Below are positions 21,844-34,174 of a stretch of DNA of 64,000 nucleotides, in pieces. Position numbers and translations under genes: made by a program. The stretch comes from Scatophagus argus. Lineage: Eukaryota > Chordata > Actinopteri > Scatophagidae. Position 1 is the stretch's first letter. Every line of letters starts with the position of its first letter. A model generated the notes under the pieces. That model saw only the letters and a program-made list of their open reading frames with translations, had not been told where the DNA came from and ran no database searches. The stretch is taken from positions 21,490,837 through 21,554,836 of the forward strand of contig NC_058510.1 in the NCBI RefSeq assembly GCF_020382885.2, read 5' to 3'.

Positions 21844-22320
21844 TACCATGGTGCAAATCTCTTTTACTTTCTGCGTTTCTTTTTTAGCAGGGCTCGTTGT
21901 CTTTAATGAGCTTGCAGCACTTTTTTCAATTTGAGAGGGACTACAACTGGCATAAGACTTTTGCTTAGTGTTGTAATGTTCACTAGTATAGTAAAAAAAT
22001 TGAATTGAATTGAAGTATCTGGACATGATACTGAAGTAAATGACAATTGCTGAATTGCTTCCTTATATTTAGCAATGGGATCCAGGAGATGTTGGGAGAA
22101 CTGGGTGTGGTGTATTGGGAAAAACCTGGAATAGACCTGGGGCACAAGAGTCTAAGGTTACAAAACGTGCACTGGCAAGGAATAATCACAAGGAAATGGC
22201 CTTAAGTGTTTTACCACAAAATTTGACTGAGCGGCCTGGTGGAGCTGGAGTAAATGAACTGGTGTATTTATGCTTTTATTTTGAGTCACCTTTGCTTCAA
22301 AAGAAGAGCTGTGCACTGGG
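21844..22320. other. Flank of the 12-kb element; nothing assigned
   Basis: No gene or repeat boundary is recognised. Short overlapping frames on both strands look like noise. Confidence 0.4.
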
Positions 22321-22588
22321 GCAGTCGTGGATCAGCGGTTAGGGTGTCGGACTCGTAACCGGTGGATTGCTGGTTCGATTCCCCGTCCCGGTGTCCATGG
22401 CTGAGGTACCCTTGAGCAAGGTACCTAACCCCCACTGCTCCCCGGGCGCTGCACGCGGTCGCCCACTGCCCAGGGTTTGCTGTGTGTGTGTGTGCACGTC
22501 ACTTGGGTGGGTTAAATGCAGAGAACAAATTTCATTGGAGTGAGTTCCCTCCAATGACAAGATATGTCACTTTCCTTCCTTCCTTCCA
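22321..22588 (+). mobile_element. tRNA-derived SINE (copy 2)
   Basis: Nearly identical to the copy at 9390-9658 through the tRNA-like head, the CTTGAGCAAGGTACCTAACC block, the TG repeat and the ATGCAGAGAACAA tail. It ends in a different short tail (TCCTTCC repeats). The high similarity suggests a recently active family. Confidence 0.8.
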
Positions 22589-22924
22589 CTTGAATTGTAA
22601 TGCAGTTATAAATACAAGCTGTTTCAGTGAGAGCTTTTTGGTGTGATGTCCTCTCATTGTTAAGACATTTGCTAGGTTGAGGACCCACTAGCATAAACGA
22701 AGAATCAACAGTTCAAAAGATGAGTCTATCTCCAGCCTGAGAGGAAAATGAGGGAGATAGCCAAGGGGGCTTCAAATGGAGTATTACCTGTGGCTGGTTA
22801 GAGAAGTTGTGAGCGTACTCCAGCCAAGCCTAGTGGGAGCCAGGAGAATGTGTTGGAAGACATGATACACCAAAGTGTCAACTCCAGGTCCCGGTTGGCT
22901 CGCTAGGTTTGTCTATTGGGGAGT

Positions 22925-23835
22925 TAATATAAGTCGCCCATCGTGGTTCAGGGAACAGCGGCGATTATCTTGGTCCGCCATAGGCACTAAAGGGCAAAGT
23001 ACAGACACCGTATTGTTTATGTTCAGTTCCAACTGTAGCTTTATTAGCTCAGGTGCTAAATAGCTCACTTGCCTGTTTTTATAATGGATCCTGGATGTAT
23101 CATCAGCGCACCATGAATGTTCCGGGTGACACGGGCTCTTGTCTTGCTCTTCACCAGGAGAACGCCTGCTGATCGGGACCTGTTTTGGAACCCTGGACGT
23201 TAAGATTGGGTTAGGTTGGTCATGTATTATCTAGTCTTTAGTTTTATTTAACAGCTATGTTAATTTGTTGATTTAATAATTCTGGCCAGAGATCTCTTCC
23301 TTTTGTTGTTTTTTTTGGGGAGGTTGTTTGTTGCTTGGGATGAAATGATTCTTATGATTCTTAGTCTTATAATCTTTTATCGTACATCCATTCTGGGCTG
23401 TCAATATCTCTTTTTTTGTTTGTTTTCATAATTGTGACTGTATATTTTTAAGGGGTTAGCTATAGCAATTAATGGGTGGCTTCGTGTGCTGTGACCCCAG
23501 GATTTGTTTTCCTATGTACTTTTACACCTTTTTGCCGTGGGTGTCATGTATGAGTGGGGTGCTCTCGTTATTTTGGATTCCCTCACCCCATATTCCGCTC
23601 ACTGTTGGTAAGCCTCAACCACGGGAGTAGTTTTTATTCTGGGTCCTATGTCATTATAACTTGACTTTTTCCCTCATGAACAGCAGTTAAATAAGCTTTC
23701 TGTATTTGCTATGATGAATGTCTCCTGCCCTTCCTTGTAATACTTACCTGCGTGCCTCACAATTACACTTCTATTTCTTTAAAACTCCCTGGGTTGAATT
23801 CCCAGGGTGGTGTTGTCGGTTTTTCTTTCAGATTT
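22925..23835 (+). mobile_element. LTR-like fossil, family unassigned
   Basis: The block at about 22935-23215 (TGGTTCAGGGAACAGCGGCG, GGATCCTGGATGTATCATCA, ATCGGGACCTG) recurs at 44262-44470. The 3' edge at 23787-23807 is a short hairpin (CCCTGGG...CCCAGGG) followed by TGGTGTTGTCGG, which starts with TGG like a primer-binding site next to an LTR. A parallel arrangement occurs at 48575-48610. It has no coding region and is broken. The 910-bp span is approximate. Confidence 0.4.
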
Positions 23836-23929
23836 CATATGTTTAGATTGCTACGATAAACTGGTATCGTAGCAATCTGGTAAATGTGTGCAGAGGGAGA
23901 GGAAGAGAGAGCTCAGTGCATCATGGGAG

Positions 23930-24200
23930 ATCCCCTGGCAGTCTAAGTCTATGCAGCAAAACTAGGAGCTAGCATAGGCCAGCCCTAACTATAAGCTTCA
24001 TCAAAAAGGAAAGGTTTAAGTCTTAAACATAGAGAAGGTGTCCGCCTCCTGGACCAAAACCAGAAAATGGTTCCACAGTAGAGGAGTTTGATAACTAAAG
24101 GTTCTGTTTTCAGATCTAATTTTGAAGACTCGAAGAAACCTGAAGAAACTTGAAGAAACCACAAGTAACCATGCATCTTGGGTGTTAAATTTCTGACCTG
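23930..24200 (-). mobile_element. L2/Maui-type LINE 3' fragment, minus strand
   Basis: The minus strand shows remnants of the LINE C-terminus (RRTPSLCLRLKPFLFDEAYS near 24030-23990) as in the longer copy at 7353-9330. It is short, 5' truncated and frame-broken. Confidence 0.65.
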
Positions 24201-24304
24201 GTTATAGCAACTGGCATTCAAATGAAACACACTGTTGTGTGACTACAGATTTTCTGGACATTGGAAATATATAAAAGGTCTAATTTTTCTAACAATGACA
24301 TTTT

Positions 24305-24358
24305 ACATAGATAGATAGATAGATACTTTATTGATCCCGAGGGAAATTACATGTTATA
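24305..24358 (-). repeat. GATA repeat plus LINE antisense tail
   Basis: ATAGATAGATAGATAGATAC followed by TTTATTGATCCCGAGGGAAA is the antisense 3' terminus of a fish LINE with a TATC-type tail. Confidence 0.65.
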
Positions 24359-24544
24359 TCTTTAACTTTGTTTCACTCTGCTGGTACTTTCACATAAAAA
24401 CAGGCTGGATCAAAGTTGATTTTTAGTGACTTTATACTGGTGCAGACCAGTATGAAGTCAGTTAAAAGGTCTGCTGCAGTGAGCACTAACGTTAGTTAAT
24501 GTCAGCTTAGTTAGCTAACATAAGTTCAAGTTTGGTTTTAAATA

Positions 24545-24905
24545 CCACATTTTTAATTTCAATGCCAAAAAGTCACTGTTCTACTCTGTGGTAGCCTCTG
24601 CTATTCACTATGCTGTGGTCTGTTGGGGACCGGGCAGCACTGACCAAGACAGAAAGAGACTAAACAAGCTGGTCAGGAGGGCCAGCTCTGTCCTGGGCTG
24701 CCCACTGGACTCCATGGAGAAGGTGGGTGAGAGGAGGATGTTAGCCAAGCTGACATCCATCATGGACAACACCTCACCCTCTGCATCAGACAGTGGAGGC
24801 TCTGAGCAGCTCCTTCAGCAGCAGACTGCTACACCCCCAGTGTAGGAAGGAGCTACAACAGGTCCTTCATTCCCACTGCTGTTAGACTGTATAATTCTAT
24901 GGTCT
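24545..24905 (+). mobile_element. LINE reverse transcriptase C-terminal fragment
   Basis: The plus strand encodes a LINE-like terminus: AIHYAVVCWGPGSTDQDRKR, LNKLVRRASSVLGCPLDS and RRMLAKLTSIMDNTS, then a diverged end near 24845. It is a 5'-truncated fragment of the Rex1/L2-like group, directly abutting the hAT relic on the other strand. Confidence 0.75.
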
Positions 24906-26010
24906 AGTCCTTTTCTTGGCAACAAGTTCATTTAAGTTTGGTGTAAGGTTCTGTGTTGTGGAGATTCTCCGGATGGACTGCAGGTGTTCATCAGTCAGAT
25001 GACTCCTGTGTGCTCCTCTGTGCTTCTCCCACATATATGTGCTACCGAACATGCACAAGGTTTGAGCCGCATGTAGTCGGGGCTGGGGCATTGCTTCAGG
25101 AATGGAGCGAATAAATTCTGTGGGCCCCACAGTGTCGTACTTTGCCTTCAGTGTCCCATTACACTGCAACTCGATCAGCTCCATCTGAAAATGTACAGGT
25201 GCAGTTTCCACGTTGACAGCAAATGGGTTGCAGCTCAAAATCACTTTTTTGTGCTTCAAAGTCACCAAAGCGCCATGCGACCTCAATGCGAAGCAAAGTG
25301 TGCATTTGGAAACACAGTGGCACCAACTTACTTGGCAACAGGGAAAGTGAGGCAAGTTGCGTTGGAGCATTTGTATCTCCCATAAGAGCAGCTTCATTTG
25401 AAATGCCTTCACTGCATCATACATATCAGTGATCATGCGGTCCTGTCCCTGGAGCTAAAGGTTTAAGACGTTGAGATGAGTTGTTATGTCAGCCAGAAAC
25501 GCCAACTCACATTTCGGTTTTTCATCCCGCAAACCTGTGGAGTCTTTTCCTTTACTTCCTATGAACTGAGAGATTGCTGAGCTCAGACACTGTATTGAGA
25601 ACATTTTCCCTACTTTGCCAACGCACCTCTGTATGATATGGCATGTCGCCAAATTCTGAATCTATTTCCCGCATGAAAAACTGAAACTCATGGTGATTTA
25701 AACCTTTAGCTCAGATAAAGTTCATGGTTTGCGTTACAGTGCTCATTACATGTTACATTTTTAGGACTTTACCACACAGCGTTTCCTGATGTATGACGCA
25801 GTGATATGCTGTCAACTCACTAGTACAGTTCTCCTACTGCATCTTTAACCGCATCCTTCCCACTAGTCCACTTTTTTAATCGCACATCGCCAGTGCTCCA
25901 TGGTGTAAGTACAACAAGTTTGTCCCAAGGCAGTTTAATTTCGGTTACACTTTGACATATGTTTTCAAAAATGTTTCTTCCTGACGTCCCGTGCATCTTC
26001 ATAACAGAGT
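24905..26010 (-). pseudogene. Broken hAT transposase (ZBED/GTF2IRD2-type)
   Basis: Three minus-strand pieces in order match the hAT-like proteins often annotated as GTF2I-repeat-domain 2 or ZBED-like. The first, at 26002-25820, has GRNIFENICQSVTEIKLPWD. The second, around 25650-25455, has a trace of FGDMPYHTEVRW. The third, at 25436-24905, has MITDMYDAVKAFQMKLLLWE, VHFQMELIELQCNGTLKAKY and the C-terminal dimerisation part HRSHLTDEHLQSIRRISTTQ. Stops and frameshifts separate the pieces, and the 5' part including the BED finger is absent. It is a dead plain DNA transposon. Confidence 0.75.
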
Positions 26011-26510
26011 TATCTCAAGACACTTTACAGGTGTGTAAACAGCACATTAAAAAAAAGAGAATCAGAGAGAAAGAGGTCCCAGCGCAATGCCCGATAATGA
26101 GTAAGCATTTGGCGAGGAAAAACTTCCTTTTAACAGGCAGAAACCTCGAGCAGAACCAGACTCAGTGTAGACGGCCTTCTGCTGCGACCGACTGGGAGGG
26201 AAAAGGGAGAGGAGAGACAGAGACAGGGAGATGGAGAGAGAAAGGAGGGGGGAGATAGAGAGAAAAAGGAGAGAGAGAGAGGAGAGACAGGGAGGTTAGA
26301 GAGAACAGTGCAGAGCAGGAGCAGCAGGATCCAGGCAGGGCCATGGAGAGGGTTCTGGATCCAGCAGCACTATCAGTGCAGCAGGCAGGGCCGTAGAGGG
26401 CTCAGGATCCAGCAGCAGTACCAGGCCTCAGCAGAGTGGGGTATTAGATTCTGGATCCAGCAAAATGCTCCGGAAGTGCTGAGAAGAGAGCTCTGGGGGA
26501 GCAGGTGTAG
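26010..26510 (-). mobile_element. L2/Maui-type LINE 3' UTR fragment (diverged)
   Basis: It contains diverged versions of the shared 3' UTR blocks (TTTGGCGAGGAAAAACTTCC, GGCAGAAACCTCGAGCAGA), then a purine-rich GAGA tract at 26195-26300 and a short repeated GGATCCAGCAG motif at 26325-26460. There is no coding sequence. Confidence 0.6.
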
Positions 26511-27160
26511 CTCTGTTCAGTGTAGCTTCTCTCAGAAGAATCTTTATTTACCAATCTCCAAAATACCCATTTTTTTCATCTTCAAATGTCATTTAACAGC
26601 ACAACATCCATAGTCTCATAAACAAAATCCTCCAGTTTGCAAATAAAACATACATTTCCCCATTATTCATCAAGAATAATTCTAAGGTCAGTGAATCACA
26701 GCATTCATGCTTCGTTAGTCAGTCACTTAACTGAGCTATGATTCACTCCACAGCTACTGAAAATGATACCAATAAAAAGAAATTAGCATATTGCTTTTAA
26801 TGACTGATGGTCCAAGATAAATGTCTGAGCTGAAGACGTGAGCTGAAGGTAAGAAGTAACAATTTTAACTGACAATATCCACAAAATATCTGTACTTCTC
26901 TCTGTAACTGTATCATTTAATTATTTACACAAGTAACCAAAACACTGTACTCAAGTAGTAGATTTTATCCCAAAATAAAATATGCCGGAGCCAGAAACTA
27001 CTACACAACAGAAATAAAACAAAAAACTGCGGCACCATCCTAGACCACATGCCGGAAACTACAGTTTGCGATTTGTTCAGGAAACACATTCATACACATC
27101 CAGTACTCTTACAGAAACTGACCTGTCATCACATTTACACATGAAACACAAATGTGGGTA
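26511..27160. other. Unassigned sequence
   Basis: No gene, RNA or repeat boundary is recognised in this AT-rich stretch. Confidence 0.4.
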
Positions 27161-27174
27161 ATTATATGAGTTTT

Positions 27175-27625
27175 GAAAGATGGAGGCCTAACGTGGCGAC
27201 CTGACAACACATGGCATGGAGGCCTGATGAGGCGGCCTGACGAGGCGACCTGATGTGGCGACCTGACAAGTCGTTGCATGGAGACAAGGCGAGGCATGGC
27301 GTTCTAGCAAGGCATGCCATGGGTATGCTGTGGCTTGGAGAATGCTGTGGCATGGAACGTAGACGGACCCAGCCTGGGAACAATGGGCTGCGGCCCATCA
27401 GCTGAGGCGTGAAGTGCAGGCAAACCCAGCCCTGGAACAGTGGGCTGCGGCCCATCCGCTGAAGCATGGAGACCCGAGACAGCAGATGGCCGAACCCTCG
27501 GAGTCGGCACTGGGAGGCAGTGGACCAAGGCAGCGGACTGGTCCGTGGAGTCGGGACTAGAAAGCTGGTCTCTGCAGCGGCAGGCGGCCTGGCCTGTGGA
27601 GTCAGCACCGGAGACACAAACACTG
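27175..27625. repeat. GC-rich degenerate short tandem repeats
   Basis: From 27180 to 27300 a ~14-bp motif (GGCGACCTGA/GGCGGCCTGA) recurs with variation. From 27380 to 27470 a longer unit around GGGCTGCGGCCCATC appears twice. The open minus-strand frame across it is probably a by-product of repeat composition. Base composition differs sharply from the AT-rich flanks. It abuts the left end of the CMC element. Confidence 0.5.
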
Positions 27626-29294
27626 GGTGAACAACGCTACACTGTAAATAATTACCATTACCATGGTTTCACAATATTCAGTTGTAAAATTTCACACTAA
27701 ATTGCCGTATTGTCACTTTACAGGATTTAACTTTAATGTTCACAGTATGAGACTGTACTTTTAAAGTTTACTATAAAAACAGTGCCATCATAGTAAACTA
27801 TTGTATTATCTGTTGTTTTAATTATTACCAGGATTTCACAGTATTATTGAGTTAATTCACCGCAAAATACAGTATAACAGGTCGTTTCCATTACAGCGAG
27901 GCAGAAGTCTGACCATCATGGCGGACATAAGTGGAGTCAGTAGCTTGAAAACATTCACATGATTAAAAGGTTTCTTGTTGACCAAAAATGTGTTCATCAA
28001 CACAGATTGTTGTTTCAACGTGATGGGAATGTAATCGAGGCTAATAGACCGTCGTAGATTGCCATCTAAGCATTCGTTTTTTTAGCTAGCTGCCTGCTAT
28101 TAGTTAGCTAACTAGCTATGTCTCCAATCCATTTAAAGTATGCTGAAGTGGGCTATCATCAGGGAAACAATGAATAATTAAATGATTTAGGGCGACTTTG
28201 TTGTAACCATGAACACGGATTCTTGGCGACGAATATTGAAGATTATATGACAGACTACGATGATGACTTCGATTATTACCAAGATCCAAGACCCTGGTGT
28301 CTTTGCGCAGTGTCCCAGGAAAAAACACGGCAAATTACATGAACCGCACTGAATTGTGGGACCTGCCGCCATTTTTTTCAAATATTAACTGTTGGCAGTA
28401 CACGGACTTGATGCTACCCGCCTGGAGGAGAACAAGACAGAAATTATTGTGAAGGTAATTTCCCCTCGTTTTCCACCTTTGCATTCACTCCGTATTGACA
28501 TTTTAAACAAGTGTGATGATCGTCAAATTCATTACTGTTTTTCTCTGGCCCTTTGTTTCTACACAGTCACACCAAGTGACATCCACTACCTCTCCGAAGT
28601 GGCAACCACACGGAGGATTAACACGGTCAGTTGGTTTCATTAACTGTTTGTGTGAGCTAAAGGGACGTTTTGTGTCACGGTAGAGTGAATCTTTGCTCCA
28701 CATTTTGATTTGAGGCTGTGGCTGCGGTAACGTTAGCAAGTTATATAGTTGGTTTAACGCGGTACAAAACACCCACGCTGACGTTTCTCTTTCATGTGTA
28801 AATTCTCAGTAGCACGTAGGCTAAAATAAAGTGCTTTTTTCAAGCTTTTCTTTATCAACGGCTTGTAACCACGGTGTCGCGGCGTAATTTACAAAAACAG
28901 ATAAATGCCATTTTGGAAAAAAATTAGTTGAGGCTTGTAATTTACTCTTTGCATAGCTCTGTTTTCAAAGCCCAAATCCGTTGTAGTAAATGTAGTGCAA
29001 TAACCGATATATCCTGTTGAAAACTCGGTCAAACTTTGGTTTGATTCACATCAACTAAAGTGAATAGAGTGAAAAAACTGAGAAATTCTAACAGAGTTAT
29101 CTGATTTTGAAAATGAACTCTTAATATGCTCTAACGTTAGTTTGATTTGAATCAGTTGTCCTGTTTTTTTTTTTTCAGTTAAAGACATTTTGCGTAGGGT
29201 CCGTAGTGGTCCGTTTTCCTCTTCACATAACAAGTCATTATTTTTGCCTGTATTTTCCTCTCCTAGTTTATTAATTTTATTGTTTTGGTGAATA

Positions 29295-31787
29295 ATGTTC
29301 CACTGTAAATTTAGTGGGTGCGTTTATGTGTCTGATAACATTAGTCACTTTATTAAGCACATAAAGCTGCACAGTAACACTCCCAATTATCGCTATAAGT
29401 GTGGTGTGTCTGACTGCACACAAATGTACCTCAAAGCCACTGTTCTACAAACGCATATGTATAGAGAGCACAAATCAGTGGGATTGCTATGCAAACAAGT
29501 GGACACAGCCTTAAAGTGTGTGGCTCAGCCTTGTGCATTCAAGTGTAATACTGTAACCTCTCTTATAAAGCATTTGAAGACACACACACAAGAGGGATTG
29601 GAAATCAAATGTCCATTCAGAGGCTGTGACTGCAGCTTCACAGTTTCATCCAGTTTTGACTCGCACATTTCCAGGAAGCATAGAGGTAGACAAGTAGAGG
29701 ATCTAACTGATTTGGTTCTAGTCTGTTCCCACAGAGTCTGAGCCTCAACCGGGGCCCTCATGTTCAGACGTTTCTGATGAACAAAATGAACAAGAAGTTT
29801 CTTTTGCTGTTGATGAAGCCCTATTCCTACACAATCTAACACTTCTCTACTTGAAATTACAGGCCAAGTTATTGTTACCAGTAAGCACTATTCAAATGAT
29901 CATTGAGGACTTTTAAAATGCTCATGAAATTGGCCTGTCACACATGTTTAACATTCTTAGAGAAAAATTGAAGGTTCTTGGAATTCCTGAGTCCACAATA
30001 AGCAACATTATTGATGAAATTAACAAAGAGGATCTACTTAAGCTCTATAACAAAGGAGTTCTGAGCACGGATTTTAAGAGGAACAACGCTTTTAAAAAGA
30101 GTTTCCACTATGTTGAGCCTGTGCCCGTATTCTTGGGAAATGATGAAAATGGTAAAGAACGTTTTGCTCAATATGTACCTGTACAGGAGACATTGACTGC
30201 CCTGTTCAGAAGTGAGTCTGTGCGAGAACAGTATGCCACAACGCACATGCAAACCTCCACAGTTAATGTCTATCAGGATGTTAGGGATGGAGAGGTAGTT
30301 AAAAGTAATCTTCTGTTGAAAACTGAGCCTTCCTCAGTCGGCGTGATACTGTACCAAGATGCATTTGAAGTGGTCAATCCGCTTGGCTCGGGGAGAAAAA
30401 AGTGTTGGCTGTGTACTCAACTCTGACTGACATTTTGCCTCACAACAGATCCAGTTTAAATCAAATGCAACTCGTCCTCCTATGTAGGGAGCAGGACTTT
30501 AAGTACTTTGGGATGAACAAAGTTTTGGAACCACTTCTCAAGGACCTTAAAGTCCTCGAGGAGAGAGGTATTGTGACAAGTGATGGTAGTGCTGTAAAAG
30601 GTACATTGGTTGCCATTTCAGGAGATAACTTGGGATCCCATTCTGTTGGTGGCTTTTTAGAAAATTTCAGCCGGGCTGATCATTGCTGTCGCTACTGTGG
30701 GGTAGACAGAGCCACATTTTTGAACGAACCCCTGTTGTGCGGTACCCCCAGAACAGCCCAATCTTACCAAAGTCACTTGCAACATCTAACAACTACTGTC
30801 ACTGACTCAGTATGTGGCGTAAAGTGTGACTCTCCTTTTAACCAGCTGGCTCATTTCCATGTCTGTCAACCTGGCCTTCCACCATGTTTAGGCCATGACT
30901 TGTTTGAGGGTATTGTCTCTCATGACCTTGCATTGTTCATCAGCAGTTTAGTCAAGGAGAAGAATTTTACTTTCCTGCAATTAAATCGGTGCAAAAACCA
31001 ATTCAAGTACCAAGGAAATTATGGCTTTGACAAACCAGCAGATGTCCTCCCTGGAAGTGAGAGATTAAGTGGGCACGCGGTTCAAAACTGGTGCCTGCTC
31101 AGATTGATACCTCTCTTTGTGGGAGACAGGATTAAGGATCCTTGTAACAATGATGTTTGGCAGCTTATTTTGCAGTTGAGGGAGATAGTAGAACTTGTCT
31201 GTGCACCAGCCATTACAGCAGGCCAAATAGCCTATCTGAAAGTCATCATTGAAGAATACATATTCCACAGGAAAAAGCTCTTCCCTGGTCATTCCCTGAA
31301 GCCTAAGCACCATTATTTGTGCCACTATCCAGAGCTGATCATACACTTTGGCCCACTTATTCGCCTGTGGACTCTCAGGTTTGAAAGCAAACACACATTT
31401 TTCAAGCAATGTGTCAGAAAATTACATAACTTCAAAAGTATTTGCAAGAGACACCAACTTCTGCAAGCCTATTTGAGTGCAGGCAACCTTTTTCCTGCAC
31501 CTATACAAGTAGAAAAGGGCACAGAGTTTTATGTAAATGATTACAATGACAAGATTAGGTCATCTGTTGCCAGTTACGAGTTTGAATCACAGTCTGCCAT
31601 GGCTTGTAACAGTGTCAAAGTTAAAGGCACTCTTTACAAAAAAGGAATGTTCGTTTTGCTTGGGAGCAGTGATGAAGAACTTTATGCTGGGGAAATAAAC
31701 TTAGCCATTGTTTGCCATGACTGTGTGCACTTTGTGACACTGAAACACACCTATGTAAAGTTGAGAGACATGGGAATCTACTGTTAG
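29295..31787 (+). pseudogene. CMC/EnSpm transposase with N-terminal C2H2 fingers, interrupted
   Basis: An exon from 29295 to about 29690 encodes C2H2-type fingers (YRYKCGVSDCTQMYLKA with HMYREH; CPFRGCDCSF with HISRKH). A ~45-nt intron with GT-AG ends leads to SEPQPGPSCSDVSDEQ. The transposase core then runs in two blocks, 29944-30426 and 30402-31787. The second has SRADHCCRYCGVD, PPCLGHDLFEGIVSHDLALF, PGHSLKPKHHYLCHYPELI and RFESKHTFFKQCVRK, all recognisable in animal CMC transposases. A TAA at about 29914 and a one-base shift in the A-run near 30397 break an otherwise well-kept frame. Confidence 0.78.
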
Positions 31788-31799
31788 TTAGGCAAAGCC

Positions 31800-32080
31800 C
31801 TAGAGCATTATGTTTGCATCAAGCATGATGATTTGCTTGACTACTATCCTCTTCCAGCTTACAAAGTGTTTCACCTGTCACTAATGCGCTTCACCATTCT
31901 TTTGCAGAGGCAGTATAAACAGGCAGGTGATGAAAGCAGACAAAACACCTCAATACTGGACCAGGCTGTTGAGGTAAAAACTTTTAAGTTGCGAGAAAAT
32001 AAAAAGTGTATGGTGCATAATTTGATGAGGCATTTGGTGGAGAATCAAACTAAATTATTTTTGTTATATTCATAACCTAC
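31800..32080 (+). pseudogene. Degenerate C-terminal extension of the CMC transposase
   Basis: After the stop at 31787 a related frame continues with EHYVCIKHDDLLDYYPLPAY and KVFHLSLM near 31800-31890. This looks like former coding sequence, now separated by a stop. What follows 32000 is not recognised. Confidence 0.45.
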
Positions 32081-32559
32081 CACAAAGGCATTTATTGAAT
32101 ATAACTTGTAAATTTTTGGAATGTACTTAGCAGCCATTCTAATAGAAATATAAAGCATATTTTGTTGAGCTGTACTTCAAAGTGTCTGTCTTACAATTGG
32201 AGCCAAAGCCAGTATGACACACAGTGTGTTTAGAGTCTAAAAGTCATGGGAGTGGAACAAATGCATGGCTAAATCTCTATTTTCATAGTACTTTGGAAAC
32301 TCGTTAAATTGGCATATTTATTTTTAAGTAATAGATGACTCCTATCCTTGATTAATGAACAGAAATATTGCAACTAAAAACAAACTAAGATGTGAATTGT
32401 TTGTCTTAGCGGTGGCACCCTTAGGGTCCCCACTATTATAATAAATCAAACTCCATCCTATACACTGCTGTAATCAATTTGTCTGTCACTCTCTCCTGTC
32501 TTAAAGAACATGAATTGTGAAGACATAAAGGAAGAATTTCCCTCCAGGGATTAATAAAG

Positions 32560-34174
32560 GATTTCTGACTGATTTCTTGATATATCTACCTGACCGGTCT
32601 GCTCAAACTCTTACATCCCTGTTGGAGGTGTTGGAAGAGCTTGGTGTTGAGAGTAGAGCAGACCTTGTTTTTCTTCAAGAGAATGATCTGGTGAGATGCC
32701 TTCGACCAATCCAGTTCCGTAAGCTGCTCAATGGCCTTAAGAATGAAGGTAAATGCACATTTAGACAGTGCTGTAAGAAGGTTGACCAAATGCACCACCA
32801 ATTTCAAATAACATTTGCAAGCTTTTGAAAATGTTTTATTTTTATTAGAGCATGAGTGGGTCATGATGAATATTTGGTCTATGATATCAGCAAAATAGCA
32901 AAAATAGCTGAATTTAATATTTTATTAATTTACATCTTTTTCAGCAATATATTCTCATGCTTTCCATTTACTTATTGATATTTTCTTGTACTCTCACTTC
33001 CAGCACTTCCAGTAGTTGTGATTACATAAGTAAGCACATATTGTGCTGCAACAGATGTATGATACACATATCTTATTTTACAGCCATGTGCCACTGCTGC
33101 TGATATACAAAGGACACAGGAGCTGCCAAGCGCCCCCTGCTTGATTGTACAAGGTACTGTTTTTGTATGAAAAATGTGAAAACTGTTAATGTTTTCTAAA
33201 TGATTATTATAAATTCCTTCCATATGTTTACTTACTTTAACTGGCTGACTGGTGTTTTGAACATTGTTTTGCTCAATTTATTGTCAATTTAGTGTTTATC
33301 TCCATCTCTTCTGATTCTAAACTTTTCTGAATGAAGCTTAATCTCAATGACACATTCAGTATTCCACATCTTTATGACAGCACACATCTGCTCATTTCAG
33401 GCGACCTGATGAAGCCAAGTTCGTGGATGTTGTCGATTGAGGAACGAGTGGTGATGGGACCACACAGCAACATGTTGAACGGGTTGGCTGCGCTTTTTGC
33501 CAGTTTCTACAATCTGAATCTTCAGTACCCTGAAGACAGTTCCTGCTCTTTGGAGTTTAATCAGAGGTACAGTATAGTAATTTCAAAATTAGCATTTTAT
33601 TGGATCTATCCATGGACTGTCAAACACCTTCACCTGCTTCCTCCGGTTCTTCCTCTGGTTCTGTGTCTGTGACTCAGACTCTGACCTCTCACTGTCCTCA
33701 TCCTCATCAAGGTTCACATGCACATCATGTTTTGTTTTGTTATCTTTGACTTATCCAAGACTCTGATACCAGATAAAAAATCTCTCCCCCCAGAGTACAT
33801 ATCATGTTGAAAATCAGCCATTTTCAGTTATTTTGAACATCTAAAACAGATATAAACAACAGGTGATAGATCCTTTAAGGGTATAAGTGTATGCATTTTT
33901 TGTCAGTATATTTTTGACCTTGAAAGAATTGTAAAACCATATTTTGACAAGTAACATAAAATTAAACTTCCCAGCCAAAGGTGATTCAGTAAAAAATATG
34001 GCCAAAAAACAAGTGAAAATTTCCCTCAATGAACAAAAATGTCCAGAGGGTTGAAGTAACATAAAAGATGACCTGATATTAATACTGTTTTTGTTGATTT
34101 ACAGATGCTTCCTGGGTATCAATCCAGAAACTGGATCCAAGACAAAGAGGAAGCGTGGAGACATCAACGCACAT
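32560..34174 (+). pseudogene. CMC accessory (second) gene, exon pieces
   Basis: Coding-like pieces between splice-like signals: ~32577-32748 (LLEVLEELGVESRADLVFLQ, a SAM-like helical segment), 33084-33153 (PCATAADIQRTQELPSAPC), 33401-33566 (PSSWMLSIEERVVMGPHSNM, FASFYNLNLQYPE) and 34105-34174 (CFLGINPETGSKTKRKRGDI). The order and motifs match the second protein carried by fish EnSpm-type elements. Phases between the first two pieces do not agree in my reading, so it is either decayed or the first donor is elsewhere. Confidence 0.5.

Noticed and set aside
24897-25436. Host GTF2IRD2 or ZBED gene
   Set aside because: The homologous pieces are separated by stops and frameshifts and the N-terminal half is missing, so it is a hAT relic.
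27162-27623. 153-aa minus-strand Pro/Ser-rich protein
   Set aside because: It is encoded by GC-rich degenerate tandem repeats with no start context or homologous domain.
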